From the NCBI RefSeq assembly GCF_000003855.2, contig NW_003101681.1, positions 4,445,359 to 4,509,358 of the forward strand: a stretch of DNA of 64,000 bases. Direction: 5' to 3'. The notes beneath the pieces are model-generated. The model worked only from the letters and a program-made list of their open reading frames with translations, was not told the origin of the DNA and did no database searches. Each line of letters begins with the position of its first letter. Within the stretch, counting starts at the first letter, position 1. The position numbers were made by a program, and so were the translations under genes. This document shows positions 44,701 through 61,633 of this stretch, piece by piece. This stretch comes from Blastomyces gilchristii SLH14081 (taxonomy: Eukaryota > Ascomycota > Eurotiomycetes > Onygenales > Ajellomycetaceae).

Positions 44701-46796
44701 AAGGAGAAGGGTGAAGGAAATGTGAATGTATCACGTAGGGGTAATAGAGTAAGCTAGAGCAGAAGGACTGAAAGGGAGCCCCGTCAGCCCCGCCTCTTCC
44801 CCTTTTGTCTGTCTTCTTGGAAGACCATGTTGATCTAAAGAGCACAATTACACACTCCTCTTCTCGAGGACAACAGGCTCTACTCACCGAATATTTCACC
44901 CGCCCGCTTTGTGCCTCTCTTGCCCGTCGACATCTAGGTTTAGGAGGGGAAGGGGGATGCGATAGCAAAACAGTTCAGCAAGAGAGATTGGCAGATGTCT
45001 TTTGCGATGCAGCAGGCTAACAAAGGGGGAAGAGTGAGATGAGGAGGAAAATTGAGAAGATGGAAGGGTGTGAGCAAGAGGGAAGAGGAGCAATCTTATA
45101 TAGATTTGTAACTCCACCCATTGGTGCAACGGATAACGGATAACGGATGGGGCGACGACAGGCTAGGCCCGTTCGGGAAACTTGAGGTGTACTCCTTACT
45201 TTTGTTGTTAACCTCTTTTTATAAATTATATTTTAAAAATAATACTCAAGTGAAATATAGAAAAGAATATTATATGTAATATACTTATATCTAAAAATTT
45301 AAATAAGTATTAATAGTGTAGAGTGATTATCTTTCTTTTCTAGTATAAATTTGAAAGTGTTTGTTCAGGCTTTGAAAAGAAAGATACAGCTGTGTATACA
45401 ATCTTGTTATTAGATGTGAAATCTGTAATACTATTTTGTTCATTTAGAGATAATAAAAGCAGTAAAGAAGAAAATGTTGATATTGTTGATTTGAGAGTTG
45501 ACTGAGAAGATATTTTGACTCGCCAGCAGGGCTCGTGCAATATCTTAGATCTCAAGTTGATTTACAGATCCTAGCCACCGTAGCAGTAGCCGGAAATGTC
45601 ACGGAGCACCTGTATTTCGTTCACAGGCAGATATATTAAAAGTAACTGTGATGTCTGTACAGGGTAAATGTAGTGTGAAGAGAGGAAGAGTGGGAAAGCT
45701 TATATTTAATGACAACTCAAAATTCCCTAGATATTGCTTTTTCCCCCCCTTTTTCCTTATTCCTAAGAGACATGGTTTCAAGAAAATAAAGCATCTTGGT
45801 ATTCTCCTTCCAACAATTTGGTATGGTAAACCACCAAAATGGGGAGGAAAGTTAATCGGGATGTTGAAATTTGCTTGCTTTTCTTGCGGGGGTTTCGGAT
45901 TAGTCCTGAGGTGTTTATTACCGTCTGATTTATGCAACTTCGTACCGCAGTGATATTGGTTCGACCCTGTTACGGGATACGGAGTACTTGCCGGTTGGCT
46001 GCGGAGCGGTGGGAAGGAAAGGTACCGATGTTTTCGCCAGGACATAACTTAATGTTTGGAATGTAAGATACGGTATTCATACGCAGCAGGTCAGCAAAAT
46101 ATTGTAACTGTGCGATCCAAGGATACACATGTGGCACCTAAACAGGTATAACTGGTAGAAGCCCAGGTTGGCCCAGCACATAGATTAGACATGAAATATT
46201 TAATAATATACAGGGACACTGACCGACCTGTAGCCTGTAGGACAACCGGAGGGCTTTGGTGGAGTTGGTTTCGCCCTTGCTTCGCTCGCGCTTACTGTAG
46301 TTAAGCGTTCTGTCGTCGTTAGCGCTAGTCCTGTGCGGATAATGTACATACTTACTGGGTTTGCCGGCAACTCTTTTTGAGATTGCCTTTTTTGTTTCCT
46401 CGGTTTTAAAAGCAGGCTGCCGGGTACGATGGGCAGATTAATAAGTTTTTTTTCATGCCACTTTTTGTTCCCTATCTTACAGTTGTTAGTTCGCTGGTGG
46501 AGGAGGTATCATGATCAATGGGAGTTGGGGTTGCGGGATTGGATGAACCAAAACTATTTGTTGAAATTTTCAAGGGACAAAGAAATGAATGTTATTTTGA
46601 ATATGGTCCCCATGCATTAGCATACGGGTTGGAATTGACAGCCAATATATGAGGAATATAAATTGTCCTTGAGGTGTTAGATGTCTGAGTGTAGAGACTT
46701 GGGGATAGCTCTATCCACACATGAGAATGTATTTTCACTGAAGCTGAGGAAGCATGATTTGATGTGATTGCTCCCATATATCATGCATGATATAGC

Positions 46797-46988
46797 ATGT
46801 CACAGCTTTCTGGTCTTGCAGTGCTCTTGATGCTGGGGTTCTGTCACTGGTTATTATTATCTATCCAATGTGAAGACGCCTGCGTTCTCGACATGCGGAG
46901 GGATTCAGAGAAAGTATTTAAAAGTGATGGTAAGGCGATAGATAAAAAGAAGTCTTGTGATATATTGAACGGCAGCGGCAATAAGTAA
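46797..46988 (+). CDS. Possible small secreted peptide (63 aa)
   Basis: Short frame starting MSQLSGLAVLLMLGFCHWLL, which looks like a signal peptide, then a charged tail with cysteines at 25, 29 and 54 and a Lys-rich end. No family known. It lies in a gene-poor region, so it could be chance; a signal-like start and an intact stop are the only support. Confidence 0.2.
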   Translation: MSQLSGLAVLLMLGFCHWLLLSIQCEDACVLDMRRDSEKVFKSDGKAIDKKKSCDILNGSGNK

Positions 46989-47483
46989 TCCAGGAGGGAG
47001 TTTTCAAAGGGAGGGAGAGACAAGATATTGTTTAAATGCTCGCGTCATTCTTGATCACGCCACAGTTTATCAGCGGTTTCCGCTTCCAGGATGGATAGGA
47101 TGATGATATATATGAATACCTCCTGCGCAGCATTTCGGCAAAATACAAAATGGCAACTTAGTCCAGCAAGCTTATTGCTTTTATATATTATTATATACTT
47201 TCGAAGATTGATGTTGATAAGAAGCACATAATAAGAAGTAAAATGTACAGTACTTGTAACTAGTTATATATCCTCAGCCGCGGTACGGTACAGGACGGTA
47301 TCATATAATATAGAACGCAGACTAGAGGCAGGGTAAAATTTCGTGATAGCAAATACACGTACCGTACCCAGGCCTGTGTATTATTGCCGTACCTAGGCAT
47401 CGCAGCCCAGCGCCGAGTCTTCTGTTCTGTCTCGTCCAACCGCATAAATAAGTTACGTTACAAACCAGACAAACTTCAGCCAT

Positions 47484-47512
47484 TCCATCCATCCATCCAT
47501 CCATCCATCCAT
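47484..47512. repeat. (CATC)n microsatellite in the KDM5 leader
   Basis: About seven CATC units, the last followed by AATCATCCC. About 400 bp upstream of the KDM5 ATG, probably in the promoter or 5' UTR. Confidence 0.85.
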
Positions 47513-47548
47513 CAATCATCCCATTCCGCCTCAAATCTTCCTATCTCG

Positions 47549-47552
<4 letters not shown>

Positions 47553-47586
<34 letters not shown>
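47553..47586. repeat. (TC)n microsatellite in the KDM5 leader
   Basis: Seventeen TC units on the coding strand, part of a 300-bp pyrimidine-rich leader before the KDM5 ATG. Confidence 0.9.
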
Positions 47587-47589
<3 letters not shown>

Positions 47590-47710
47590 GCGCTTCTGCA
47601 ACCACCCCGTCTCTGTTCTCCGCTTTCTCTCCGCCCTCCTTCCCCCCCCCTTGTTCCCCGGGTATCCTTCTCCTTATCATTTGCAATTAATTATCTCGTT
47701 ATTTAATTAA

Positions 47711-53577
<5,867 letters not shown>

Positions 53578-54901
53578 TTTCTCTTACGATTGATTGCGTT
53601 TGACCAACTCCCAGTGAAGGATGTGCTTCATTATTTTCCCTATCTTCTACTCTGCTGTTATCGAAGCCCTTTTTACTCCCTCTTTTTTCCTGTTTTTAAC
53701 GCCGTTAATCTATGCCCCACTCTGCCATTTCCTTCTTTGTTCAATGTTTGAGATTTCATGTGGAATTTCTTATTCTTTTCCCCTTATCCCATTTTCAAAC
53801 TTCTTGCCTTTGATTTTGTGTTCCTTCTTCTTTGCTTTATGTATTTTTTTTTCTTTCCCCCCCCCCCCCTACTGTTCAATTACACTCCTGTAGACAAAAT
53901 GATTATAACATCAACATTATTACCACATTACACGGCGCGCCACGGATGGGTTAATTTTTATGGGGGTTGCGGGTGGAATCTGCAAATGGGAAGGATATTT
54001 TAGGTGGGCGCTCTTCTGTTTTTTTTTAACTTTTCTCGTTTCGTTTCTTTTCTTCTCTTTTTCCTTGCTACAGTATTATTGACTACTCTGGAATGCTCGT
54101 ATTATCTACCCGAATGGTGTCATTGCTTCAGTTGCGCATTTTATTCTCTCTATTTATTCTTATCATTTTTAACTTTTTTTTATTATTATTTATTATACAT
54201 TTCTGTCAACCTATTGTGTGATTGCTCACTTCTGCGCATCGTCATATGTTACGTTGAGTCGTTACATGCGAAGGAGAAAGAAAATCCACTCGTGCCTGGC
54301 TCTTCCTAGCTCCCCTTCTGTCGATTTAAATAAATGCGAGGGGAAAAAAAGGGAAGAAGGGAATTTTTTCATTTGTGGCGTAACGCGAAAGAAGATCAAT
54401 TTCCGGCACATATGTCTTGGTCCTTTCTGTCAATGATATATTTTCTTCTTCCTTTCTCCGTCTACCTGCCGGCGTTACTTCTGTAAGGTAGATTTAATTT
54501 ATATGTTCTGACGATTTGTTTTCCCTTGTTTGCGCACACACTACACTCCGCCTGGAAAACGGCCTGCTTCTTGCCTATAGATCAATAAGCAAGTAATAAT
54601 GATAATATAATTATGACTTTTTAAGTGTGAGATCGTCTATTTTGGATTTGGAAACCGTGCTTAATTTCAGGAGACATGAAATCAGGTGATTGGCAGAAAT
54701 AAATATGTATCAATTCGCATCGATGTCTTGTTGAGTTATTTCCATCACGAATCAATATTCCACGGATCGATCAATATTAGCTACATAGAACAGGCATGCA
54801 GTGTCGAAATATAAATAATACACCAAAGGCTATATAATTATATACCCAGGCCTCATTTCTATTCTACTTGCCCACATCATCGCCATCACAATTTTTTCAT
54901 T
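53578..54901. other. 1.3-kb gap between KDM5 and PPX1
   Basis: Long T-rich 3' region of KDM5 (53600-54300) with poly-T and poly-C runs, then the PPX1 promoter. Open frames here come from the low-complexity composition. No gene seen. Confidence 0.4.
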
Positions 54902-56620
54902 ATGGGTAAACCAGCCACCTTCACTCGACGACTAGACTTACTCCGCTTCCTCAAACAAGCACACAACTCTTCCCATTTTTCTCCAAATGCATCATCTTCT
55001 TCACTACCTATAACCCCGGCCAAGTATCAAATATACGTCCTGGGTAATCCATCCGCGGACTTAGACTCCATACTTTCTGCAATCGTATATTCATACTTTG
55101 CCACGAGAGTAGTCTCATCTAGCCCCGGGACTGTTCTCTCATCGCCAAGAAGGGAAGGGGGACAAAAGATTCTTCGTCAATATATACCCCTAATCGATTT
55201 GCCAGATGTTCATTCTGGGAAAGAGTTGGCAAGGTTGAGGCCAGAGTTTGTGACGGCGTTGAGGTTAGCGGTGGGGTGGGATGGAAGTGAAGATAGAGGA
55301 GAGGAAGAAGCTGACACCAGTGTTCTAGAAAATAGTGTGTTGACTGTTGCGGATTTGAAGGAGCAGCTATTGTTGTCTTTGGGCGGGAATCCAACTGATG
55401 CCAGTGGAGAAAACGAAGCTCAGGGGGCTGGCGACAGGCACTACCACGAAGCTGCACCGGGAAACATCAACAGTGTTGCAGAAGAGCTAAAAACCCTAAA
55501 TGTTATGTTGGTGGATTGGAATGCGCTGCCAAAACTCCCATCCAATGGGGGGAAACGTGGGATTGAAGGTCTTTCAGACGCCGTGCCGGAGCTCAACCTT
55601 TCCGTCGTCGGCTGCATAGATCATCACGATGATGAATGTTTCGTTTCAAGGGAACCTGAGTCATATTTACACGATCCCCGCTGCATACAAACAGGTGTAG
55701 GAAGTTGTATGTCTCTTGTTGTTCGCGAGCTGCGAGCGCAAGGTCTTTGGGCGGACCCTGTTCCCTTCTCTGCACACCCTCACACCGCCTTGGACCCAGA
55801 GACAGCCCAAGACCAGACTGTAATCTACGAAGCACAAGCAGCAAAACTAGCTATGGCAGCGATCCTAATCGACACAGCTAACATGACGGCGAAAAGCAAG
55901 GTGTCTAGCGTCGATACAGCGGCAGTTACCTTCCTGGAAGCTAAGATACGAGCGGGCACAGACGGACATTTGCGAAGTAATCCTCAATCTGCTACCAGCG
56001 GCACATGTTGGGATAGACAAGCCTTCTACGATGCAATCGCTCTCGCGAAGGAGAATAGCGTTGAAAACCTAACGGTTTTAGAGGTGCTGGGGAGGGATTA
56101 TAAGGAGTGGGCTGAGACCATTGCTACAACCACAGGCTCACCGGTCATAAACAATAATAAGACGGTGAAATTGGGCATCTGCTGCATAGTAAAGCCCCTC
56201 TCCTGGCTCATGGAAAAGTGTGCTCGGGAATATGAAACCCCTGCGACCACCCCAACGAACGATACATCCTCCACCGCGCTACTATCTGAATACCTCTCCT
56301 CCTTCGCAGGAGAGAAGCACCTCGACCTCGTCGCTGTCATGACAGCGTTTAGAAGCCCAGAACCAGAGAGCGAGTTTCGCCGTGAATTGCTGCTCTATAA
56401 TTTGAATCGTGATTGTCGCGATGGCCTGAAGCGTTTCGAGGCAGCTGCGATTGGAGAGCTGGGGTTAGAAGCCGGAATTTGGATTCAGCATGTTGCTTCC
56501 CCGGATACTGGTGATGATACCGGTCGCTGTATGTGGATTTGGCGTCAGACTGACGTGTCGAAGAGCAGAAAGCAGGTTGCGCCATTGTTGCGGCGGACGT
56601 TCTGTGATGCTGTGATTTGA
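54902..56620 (+). CDS. PPX1: Exopolyphosphatase (DHH/DHHA2 family)
   Basis: Removes terminal phosphates from inorganic polyphosphate; the fungal enzyme is a DHH-family metal phosphoesterase. Intronless, 572 aa, against about 400 in yeast. Motif I is YVLGNPSADLDSILSAI. Motif II is MLVDWNAL. The DHH motif is GCIDHHDDECF. Motif IV is AAILIDTANMTAKSKVSSVD, and the DHHA2 part follows, including LDLVAVMTAF. The extra length lies in a charged, variable segment at about residues 105-190, between motifs I and II, and in the C-terminal half. The related inorganic pyrophosphatase/prune proteins share these motifs; the fungal lineage and layout favour PPX1. Confidence 0.9.
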   Translation: MGKPATFTRRLDLLRFLKQAHNSSHFSPNASSSSLPITPAKYQIYVLGNPSADLDSILSAIVYSYFATRVVSSSPGTVLSSPRREGGQKILRQYIPLIDLPDVHSGKELARLRPEFVTALRLAVGWDGSEDRGEEEADTSVLENSVLTVADLKEQLLLSLGGNPTDASGENEAQGAGDRHYHEAAPGNINSVAEELKTLNVMLVDWNALPKLPSNGGKRGIEGLSDAVPELNLSVVGCIDHHDDECFVSREPESYLHDPRCIQTGVGSCMSLVVRELRAQGLWADPVPFSAHPHTALDPETAQDQTVIYEAQAAKLAMAAILIDTANMTAKSKVSSVDTAAVTFLEAKIRAGTDGHLRSNPQSATSGTCWDRQAFYDAIALAKENSVENLTVLEVLGRDYKEWAETIATTTGSPVINNNKTVKLGICCIVKPLSWLMEKCAREYETPATTPTNDTSSTALLSEYLSSFAGEKHLDLVAVMTAFRSPEPESEFRRELLLYNLNRDCRDGLKRFEAAAIGELGLEAGIWIQHVASPDTGDDTGRCMWIWRQTDVSKSRKQVAPLLRRTFCDAVI

Positions 56621-57409
56621 GTCAGAGGAGAGGTAAGGAAATATCCATATAAAGGCAGATTGATAGCCGTCTCTGCTAGAATATACAGTAGCATAAATTT
56701 CGCTATAGTGAAGTGGATAAAATGAGTATTTTGGACAACTGTGGATGCCAATGCAGTCTTTGTATTGAACAAAACATAGGGTATAGCTAGCATAATACCA
56801 ATGCCAACAAACCAGAATAGCGAATCATGCGGTAGAATTCGAAGCTTTAATTGTTAAAGGCTTCAAAATGTCACAGAAACGGAACAGTAGCACACTTGCA
56901 AGGTAATAAAACGAAGTATGAGACACCCTCCACCCTGAAGGAAAACGAAAGAATTGCTGAATCTATTGCCCTCCTCTTGTTTCATTGCTAAATTGGCCGA
57001 TGTAATGAGGTAAACAAGACCGATTAACTTAGTAAAATCATCAGGAATACATGAAATCAATTAGAAAATTGAAGGAAAGCGAGAAATGACTCTCTGAAAT
57101 TAGCTAAGGGGAAATGCTGAAGACTAACATCATAGTAAACAACAATGTTCTGAGGACGAACAAAAAACAGGAAAGAGATGGGGAAAAAAAGGCCACGAAA
57201 GGCTAGAGAAAATGAAAAGATATCGAGCATCACCCAAAACCATAACATATCAAGAAGAGGGCCAGAAATAAAGTCGCTGGACGGGGAGAACTGCAAACAA
57301 ATCTCGCTAGGGAACATAGAAGGAAATCGGGGAGGAAAAACGTTCTTGGGCTTCTATTACCATGTCTCGCTACCTAGGAAAAGAAGAAAGGAAGCGACAA
57401 AAGAGGGTA
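56621..57409. other. Convergent gap, PPX1 / CYK3
   Basis: 0.8 kb of shared 3' sequence, A-rich in 57160-57260 on the plus strand (U-rich in the CYK3 3' UTR). No gene seen. Confidence 0.35.
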
Positions 57410-60400
57410 TCAGAAACACTCCCACTCCCCAAAGACACACCACCTTGCACTGCGGTCAGCAAGTACCAGGCCTCTCCAAACACCTGTCTCACCAACCTTA
57501 ATCACCGTCTCCCACACGCTGCCGTCAGGTGGGCCATCTCCTGTTAGATCTCCACAAATGCTGGTAGTGAGGGCGTGCTCAGATTTGCGTGTCAGTCTTA
57601 ATATTCTCCCTGAAGGTGCTTGTATAGCTAGCTTCGCAGGCTTGAGGGGGTGCTGCGACTGTTTGCCATTCGACGAGACATTAGAGCTAGAGGCGGAGAA
57701 CGTTTGATTGATATACGAGGAGCCTGAGGACGCGTTTGAGCTTGCGGCAACGGAAGATCCCATGCTGAGCGCGCTGGTAGGGCGGGCGAAGGGGTTCGGG
57801 GAGATGCGACCGTTGCCATCGTTGGGATTCGGGGAGCTGGACGGAAGGGACGATGGATGTTGGCGGACTGCGAAGACGAAGGTGTTGTTTACTGCAAGCT
57901 TGGCGCATTGTGGTTGAATAACGTAAAGGTCGTGACGTTGGGCGTGAGGCGTCGGGTGGCGGAGGATGAAGTCATAGGTCGGGTTATCCCCTGTGTGGGT
58001 GATCGGGAGTGCAAATGCTAGAGGGTGAGGAATATCTTTGATAGAATGCATCAATCCCTTCTTCCCAACATATACTTTTAAAACTCCCTGCCCCTCATCT
58101 CCAGGCAAGACTGCCTTTATGGTAAAGCGTTTTTGCCCACCAATCCAGTCCGGCTGTGCGAGTGCACGCTTCTTGGAAATGTCACCATTTTCAAAGAGGT
58201 CACCATCCATATCACGGTCAAATGAAAGGGCCTCAACTTCGGCAACGCATTCAACATCAGGAGGTACGTGAACACGAAGCTGGACAGCTTCAAGCCCGTT
58301 GATCCGAATAAGGCTTGTGTCATAATTAGGGAACCGCAGGTTGTTCTTAAAGAATGGAGGACAAGCACAGGGTAACGCAAGAAGAACATCGGGTGATACG
58401 GGTGGGCAGATATGTTGTTGTTCGGGGTTAATGGGAACGTGAGAGTAGCAAATTTCCATAGGACGGGCCAGGAAATACCAGCTTTCAGCAGCCTGAGAAT
58501 TGAAACTCGAGTACAAGCTTCTTCGTGGGTGGGTCGGGCTTGCCAAGGAGCAATCCATGATCCGCCACTCGCCATCTATCAATACCGCATTCCACCAGTG
58601 ATTTGGATGGGAGAGACTATCAAGATCTAGTTGCTCTCCTGGTGTTTTCAGGTAGCCATGAACTACCTCAGCATGCAGGCCAACGGCGGAACACATTTCC
58701 TGTACTAAATAGGCAACTTCTTTTGGGGACCCTCTTTTCATATAGAGCACCCTCTTTAAATCAACGTCACCATCAATATCATCATCCCATGCAATCCTTT
58801 CGGCTACCCAAGTAAATATGGCACGTAACCGCTGTCCATCACTGCGATGCGGGCGACATATGTACCCTTGGGATAAGCCAATTGGGTTTATCATTGCAGG
58901 TAGGCTACTTATGAACCGAACACTCTTGTCCACTAGTTGTAGGTTCACAGCAGCCCAATTGGTAGGCTCTGCAATTGGTAGGCCATCTATTCCTTCATCT
59001 CCCTCTGCACTTTCATACAGTTCCTCCACAGCGTATATTACTGGATAATCGAGCATCTGGCATCTCTCCGCTCTCTCAATTAGTTCATGATGGCTTGGCG
59101 TAGTACACCTGTTGACGTCCCGCCGCACCTGAACCCAATCCACAGATGCACCCAAGCCTGTGTCTCTTGCCACACTTTTCGCCGAGTGAGGTGATGCATA
59201 AGATGATATTCCCACAGCCATGCGGCTCTTAGTCGGCGATACGGCTCCACCAGGGCCTGCAGCAATATTGCTCCTTGCAGTCGCAGCTCCTGTTTTAGCA
59301 GACTCAATGATTTTCTTGAAAAAGCCTGTTTTCTTTGACTTGAGTGTGGTGAGACCGCCATACATGCTTGGAGCATCTTTACTATATTCGTTCCATCCGA
59401 CAGCAGAAGTTGCTCCTTGCCTAGAGGAATCATGGCTGGAGTGGTAGGAAATTCCGGTCAGCGGTGTTTGAGGCCGGAGTCCGCTGTCAGAAGATTTATC
59501 AGAACCAATTAGCCCAGAGGGGCGAAGATTATCCATGGCAGTATTTGGTCTATTGGTATGCCGTGCATAGCTGGCGGCACTGGTTGCGCTCAACCCTGAA
59601 GCTGATGGGCCACTCATAACACTTTGGTTTGTACGTCCTGTGCTGGAGGTACTGCTAGTTGCATTGCTTTGGACACCACTGGAAGAAGTTGTGGCACTGG
59701 ATTTTGTCGTAAACGTCCGTTCAAGGACATCTTTGCCCAATTCGTAGGCAGATCTTCGGATTCTTAATCGTGATCCCGGGTTATCTTGATTTGAAGATGA
59801 CTGTGGCCTGGAATCGGAAGGTCCTTTCGGGGGAGGTATGGGCGGGAGGTCTTTACTACTAGGCGAAATATGAAGCTCATCGGAGGACTTTCTACTTTGC
59901 GCATGTAACTTGCGGAGTCTGCTCTCCATCCTCTGCACATAATTATTGAGTTGCGGAGGCCCATCATTGTATTGGTGCGTAAAATTATGGTGACTGTTCT
60001 CCTGTAGCTGGTCATCACCACCACCTAGCCCTAAGGAAGTCATAGGGCGCTGAATTGGATTAGGCACGTCGTTCTTATGAAGCTTATCAAACGCTTCTGG
60101 GGACCACGGATGGAAGGGTGAAGGAGAGCGACGCGGGTGTTCTACCGGACCGTCGTGATTTAGACCCATATCTTGTAAAGAAGACATGACGTCTTCCATA
60201 GCATCTCTTAGAGGAGATGGGGTGTGACCGTAAATGGCAGGAGAGTGCGAATGTGGAGAGGGAGTCCTGGCTTTGGTAGGGTATACATGATCCATATCAT
60301 CGGGTGTGGGAATAGGTGATTGGCTATGCATTCGCGGCTGGGTTTTGACGGAAATTCGGTGAGGGGGAGGTGGCGGTGGAGGCGATTCGGTATCTCGTGC

Positions 60401-61633
60401 TGGCCCGGGAGAAAGCGCACGAGGATGTGAGTGAGAGAAAGAATGATGATGTTGGATTGGCCCAGGAGAAAGCGCGCGGGGATAGGGATTAGAGAATGAG
60501 TGATGTTCCATTGGTGACGGGGACACGGCACGAGATATGGACTGATGATGTTGGATTGGTCCAGGAGAAAGTGCGCGGGGATAGGGATTAGAGAATGAGT
60601 GATGTTCCATTGGTGACGGGGACACGGCACGAGATACGGACTGATGATGTTGGATTGGCCCAGGTGAAAGAGCACGAGGATGAGGGTTAGAGACGGAGTG
60701 ATTATGTTGCATCGATAAAGGAGACAAGGCACGGGGTACAGTTTCGTGGTAATGTGCTGGTGCAGGAGAAATAGGACGGTGATGATGAGAGAAAGAGCCA
60801 CGATGTTGCATTGGTGCTGTGGAAGCGGTATGAGGCGTGGGGTTAGACGAGGAATGATGGTGTCGTACCGGAAGGGGGGAAGTGGGATGATGTGAGAAAG
60901 AACCACGATGTTGAATAGGTGCAGGAGATATTTCCCGGCGAACCGACCCTGCATGCTGACCGGGTGAGGGAGATATGGCGTGAGAAATGGACGATCGATG
61001 TTGAACTGGAGCAGGGGGATCAGAGTGTGGAGAATGGCGAGGAGATTGACGTGAAAGAGATCCACGATGTTTGCTCGACGCTGGAGGCGTCCCTGCCGAG
61101 CCTGTACTCGCTCTTGACGGATTCCCCGAAGCCGAAACGGTTTGCCCAGTATTGTTAATATGATTTTCATTATTATTATTGACGTTGCTATTGTTGTTGT
61201 TCTTGTTGTTGTTCATATTATCATCATTCTGCCTCTTCCTCAAAGCTTCAGACGGCCCTACGGCCTCTTTGTACCCCTGAAAGGGCTTTCGGAAAGTCTT
61301 TTGTTTCCTGGGTGATGCAGCAGAATTGGAGGCTGATATCCGGCGTAAATCCATCGTCAAGCCTGCAGGTCCACCAGGCATTGGACTGACCGACCGGCTC
61401 CCAGGGACAAAGTCGTCCCCAAGAACCTTGACAAAGTTTGAGGGAAACACGCCAACCATGCGTTTATCTCGACGTAGGCGGCCAGTCCACCATGATCCAT
61501 CACCAGCATTCAAGCATTCAATAAGGTCTCCTTCCACAAACCCTAGGTCTCGTTTTGTCTCTCCGCCCCATGAATATACAGCCTGACACCAGCAGGGGAA
61601 TCGGGTAGGAAGACCTGGTGCAGCTGGAGCCAT
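57410..61633 (-). CDS. CYK3: Cytokinesis protein Cyk3 (SH3 plus transglutaminase-like domain)
   Basis: Protein of the division site that promotes septum formation. Intronless, 1407 aa. SH3 domain at about residues 14-72 (AVYSWGGETKRDLGFVEGDL, WWTGRLRRDKRMVGVFPSNF, VKVLGDDFVP). A long S/P/H-rich disordered region at about 80-860 includes 33-residue repeats. A transglutaminase-like core at about 935-1045 has AYLVQEMCSAVGLHAEVVHG, HPNHWWNAVLIDGEWRIMDC and a C-terminal beta domain. At the place where active transglutaminases have Gly-x-Cys the sequence is RGSPKEV (S969, P970), so the nucleophile appears missing while the His and Asp motifs remain, as expected of a non-catalytic Cyk3 domain. The minus-strand frame at 60208-61170 is an out-of-frame image of the repeats. 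Confidence 0.93.
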   Translation of the reverse strand: MAPAAPGLPTRFPCWCQAVYSWGGETKRDLGFVEGDLIECLNAGDGSWWTGRLRRDKRMVGVFPSNFVKVLGDDFVPGSRSVSPMPGGPAGLTMDLRRISASNSAASPRKQKTFRKPFQGYKEAVGPSEALRKRQNDDNMNNNKNNNNSNVNNNNENHINNTGQTVSASGNPSRASTGSAGTPPASSKHRGSLSRQSPRHSPHSDPPAPVQHRSSISHAISPSPGQHAGSVRREISPAPIQHRGSFSHHPTSPLPVRHHHSSSNPTPHTASTAPMQHRGSFSHHHRPISPAPAHYHETVPRALSPLSMQHNHSVSNPHPRALSPGPIQHHQSVSRAVSPSPMEHHSFSNPYPRALSPGPIQHHQSISRAVSPSPMEHHSFSNPYPRALSPGPIQHHHSFSHSHPRALSPGPARDTESPPPPPPPHRISVKTQPRMHSQSPIPTPDDMDHVYPTKARTPSPHSHSPAIYGHTPSPLRDAMEDVMSSLQDMGLNHDGPVEHPRRSPSPFHPWSPEAFDKLHKNDVPNPIQRPMTSLGLGGGDDQLQENSHHNFTHQYNDGPPQLNNYVQRMESRLRKLHAQSRKSSDELHISPSSKDLPPIPPPKGPSDSRPQSSSNQDNPGSRLRIRRSAYELGKDVLERTFTTKSSATTSSSGVQSNATSSTSSTGRTNQSVMSGPSASGLSATSAASYARHTNRPNTAMDNLRPSGLIGSDKSSDSGLRPQTPLTGISYHSSHDSSRQGATSAVGWNEYSKDAPSMYGGLTTLKSKKTGFFKKIIESAKTGAATARSNIAAGPGGAVSPTKSRMAVGISSYASPHSAKSVARDTGLGASVDWVQVRRDVNRCTTPSHHELIERAERCQMLDYPVIYAVEELYESAEGDEGIDGLPIAEPTNWAAVNLQLVDKSVRFISSLPAMINPIGLSQGYICRPHRSDGQRLRAIFTWVAERIAWDDDIDGDVDLKRVLYMKRGSPKEVAYLVQEMCSAVGLHAEVVHGYLKTPGEQLDLDSLSHPNHWWNAVLIDGEWRIMDCSLASPTHPRRSLYSSFNSQAAESWYFLARPMEICYSHVPINPEQQHICPPVSPDVLLALPCACPPFFKNNLRFPNYDTSLIRINGLEAVQLRVHVPPDVECVAEVEALSFDRDMDGDLFENGDISKKRALAQPDWIGGQKRFTIKAVLPGDEGQGVLKVYVGKKGLMHSIKDIPHPLAFALPITHTGDNPTYDFILRHPTPHAQRHDLYVIQPQCAKLAVNNTFVFAVRQHPSSLPSSSPNPNDGNGRISPNPFARPTSALSMGSSVAASSNASSGSSYINQTFSASSSNVSSNGKQSQHPLKPAKLAIQAPSGRILRLTRKSEHALTTSICGDLTGDGPPDGSVWETVIKVGETGVWRGLVLADRSARWCVFGEWECF
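60444..60741 (-). repeat. 99-bp tandem repeat within CYK3
   Basis: Two nearly identical 99-bp units (starting at 60444 and 60543) and a third, diverged one from 60642. Each encodes 33 residues of the type SPGPIQHHQSVSRAVSPSP followed by MEHHSFSNPYPRAL. The unit preserves the reading frame, so copy-number change would lengthen or shorten the disordered region only. Confidence 0.9.

Noticed and set aside
45950..45990. GGTTCGACCC string resembling a tRNA B box
   Set aside because: No matching A box, acceptor stem or cloverleaf can be drawn around it.
60208..61170. 320-codon minus-strand frame inside CYK3
   Set aside because: Out-of-frame image of the repetitive His/Pro/Ser region of CYK3; the SH3-to-transglutaminase frame explains the DNA.
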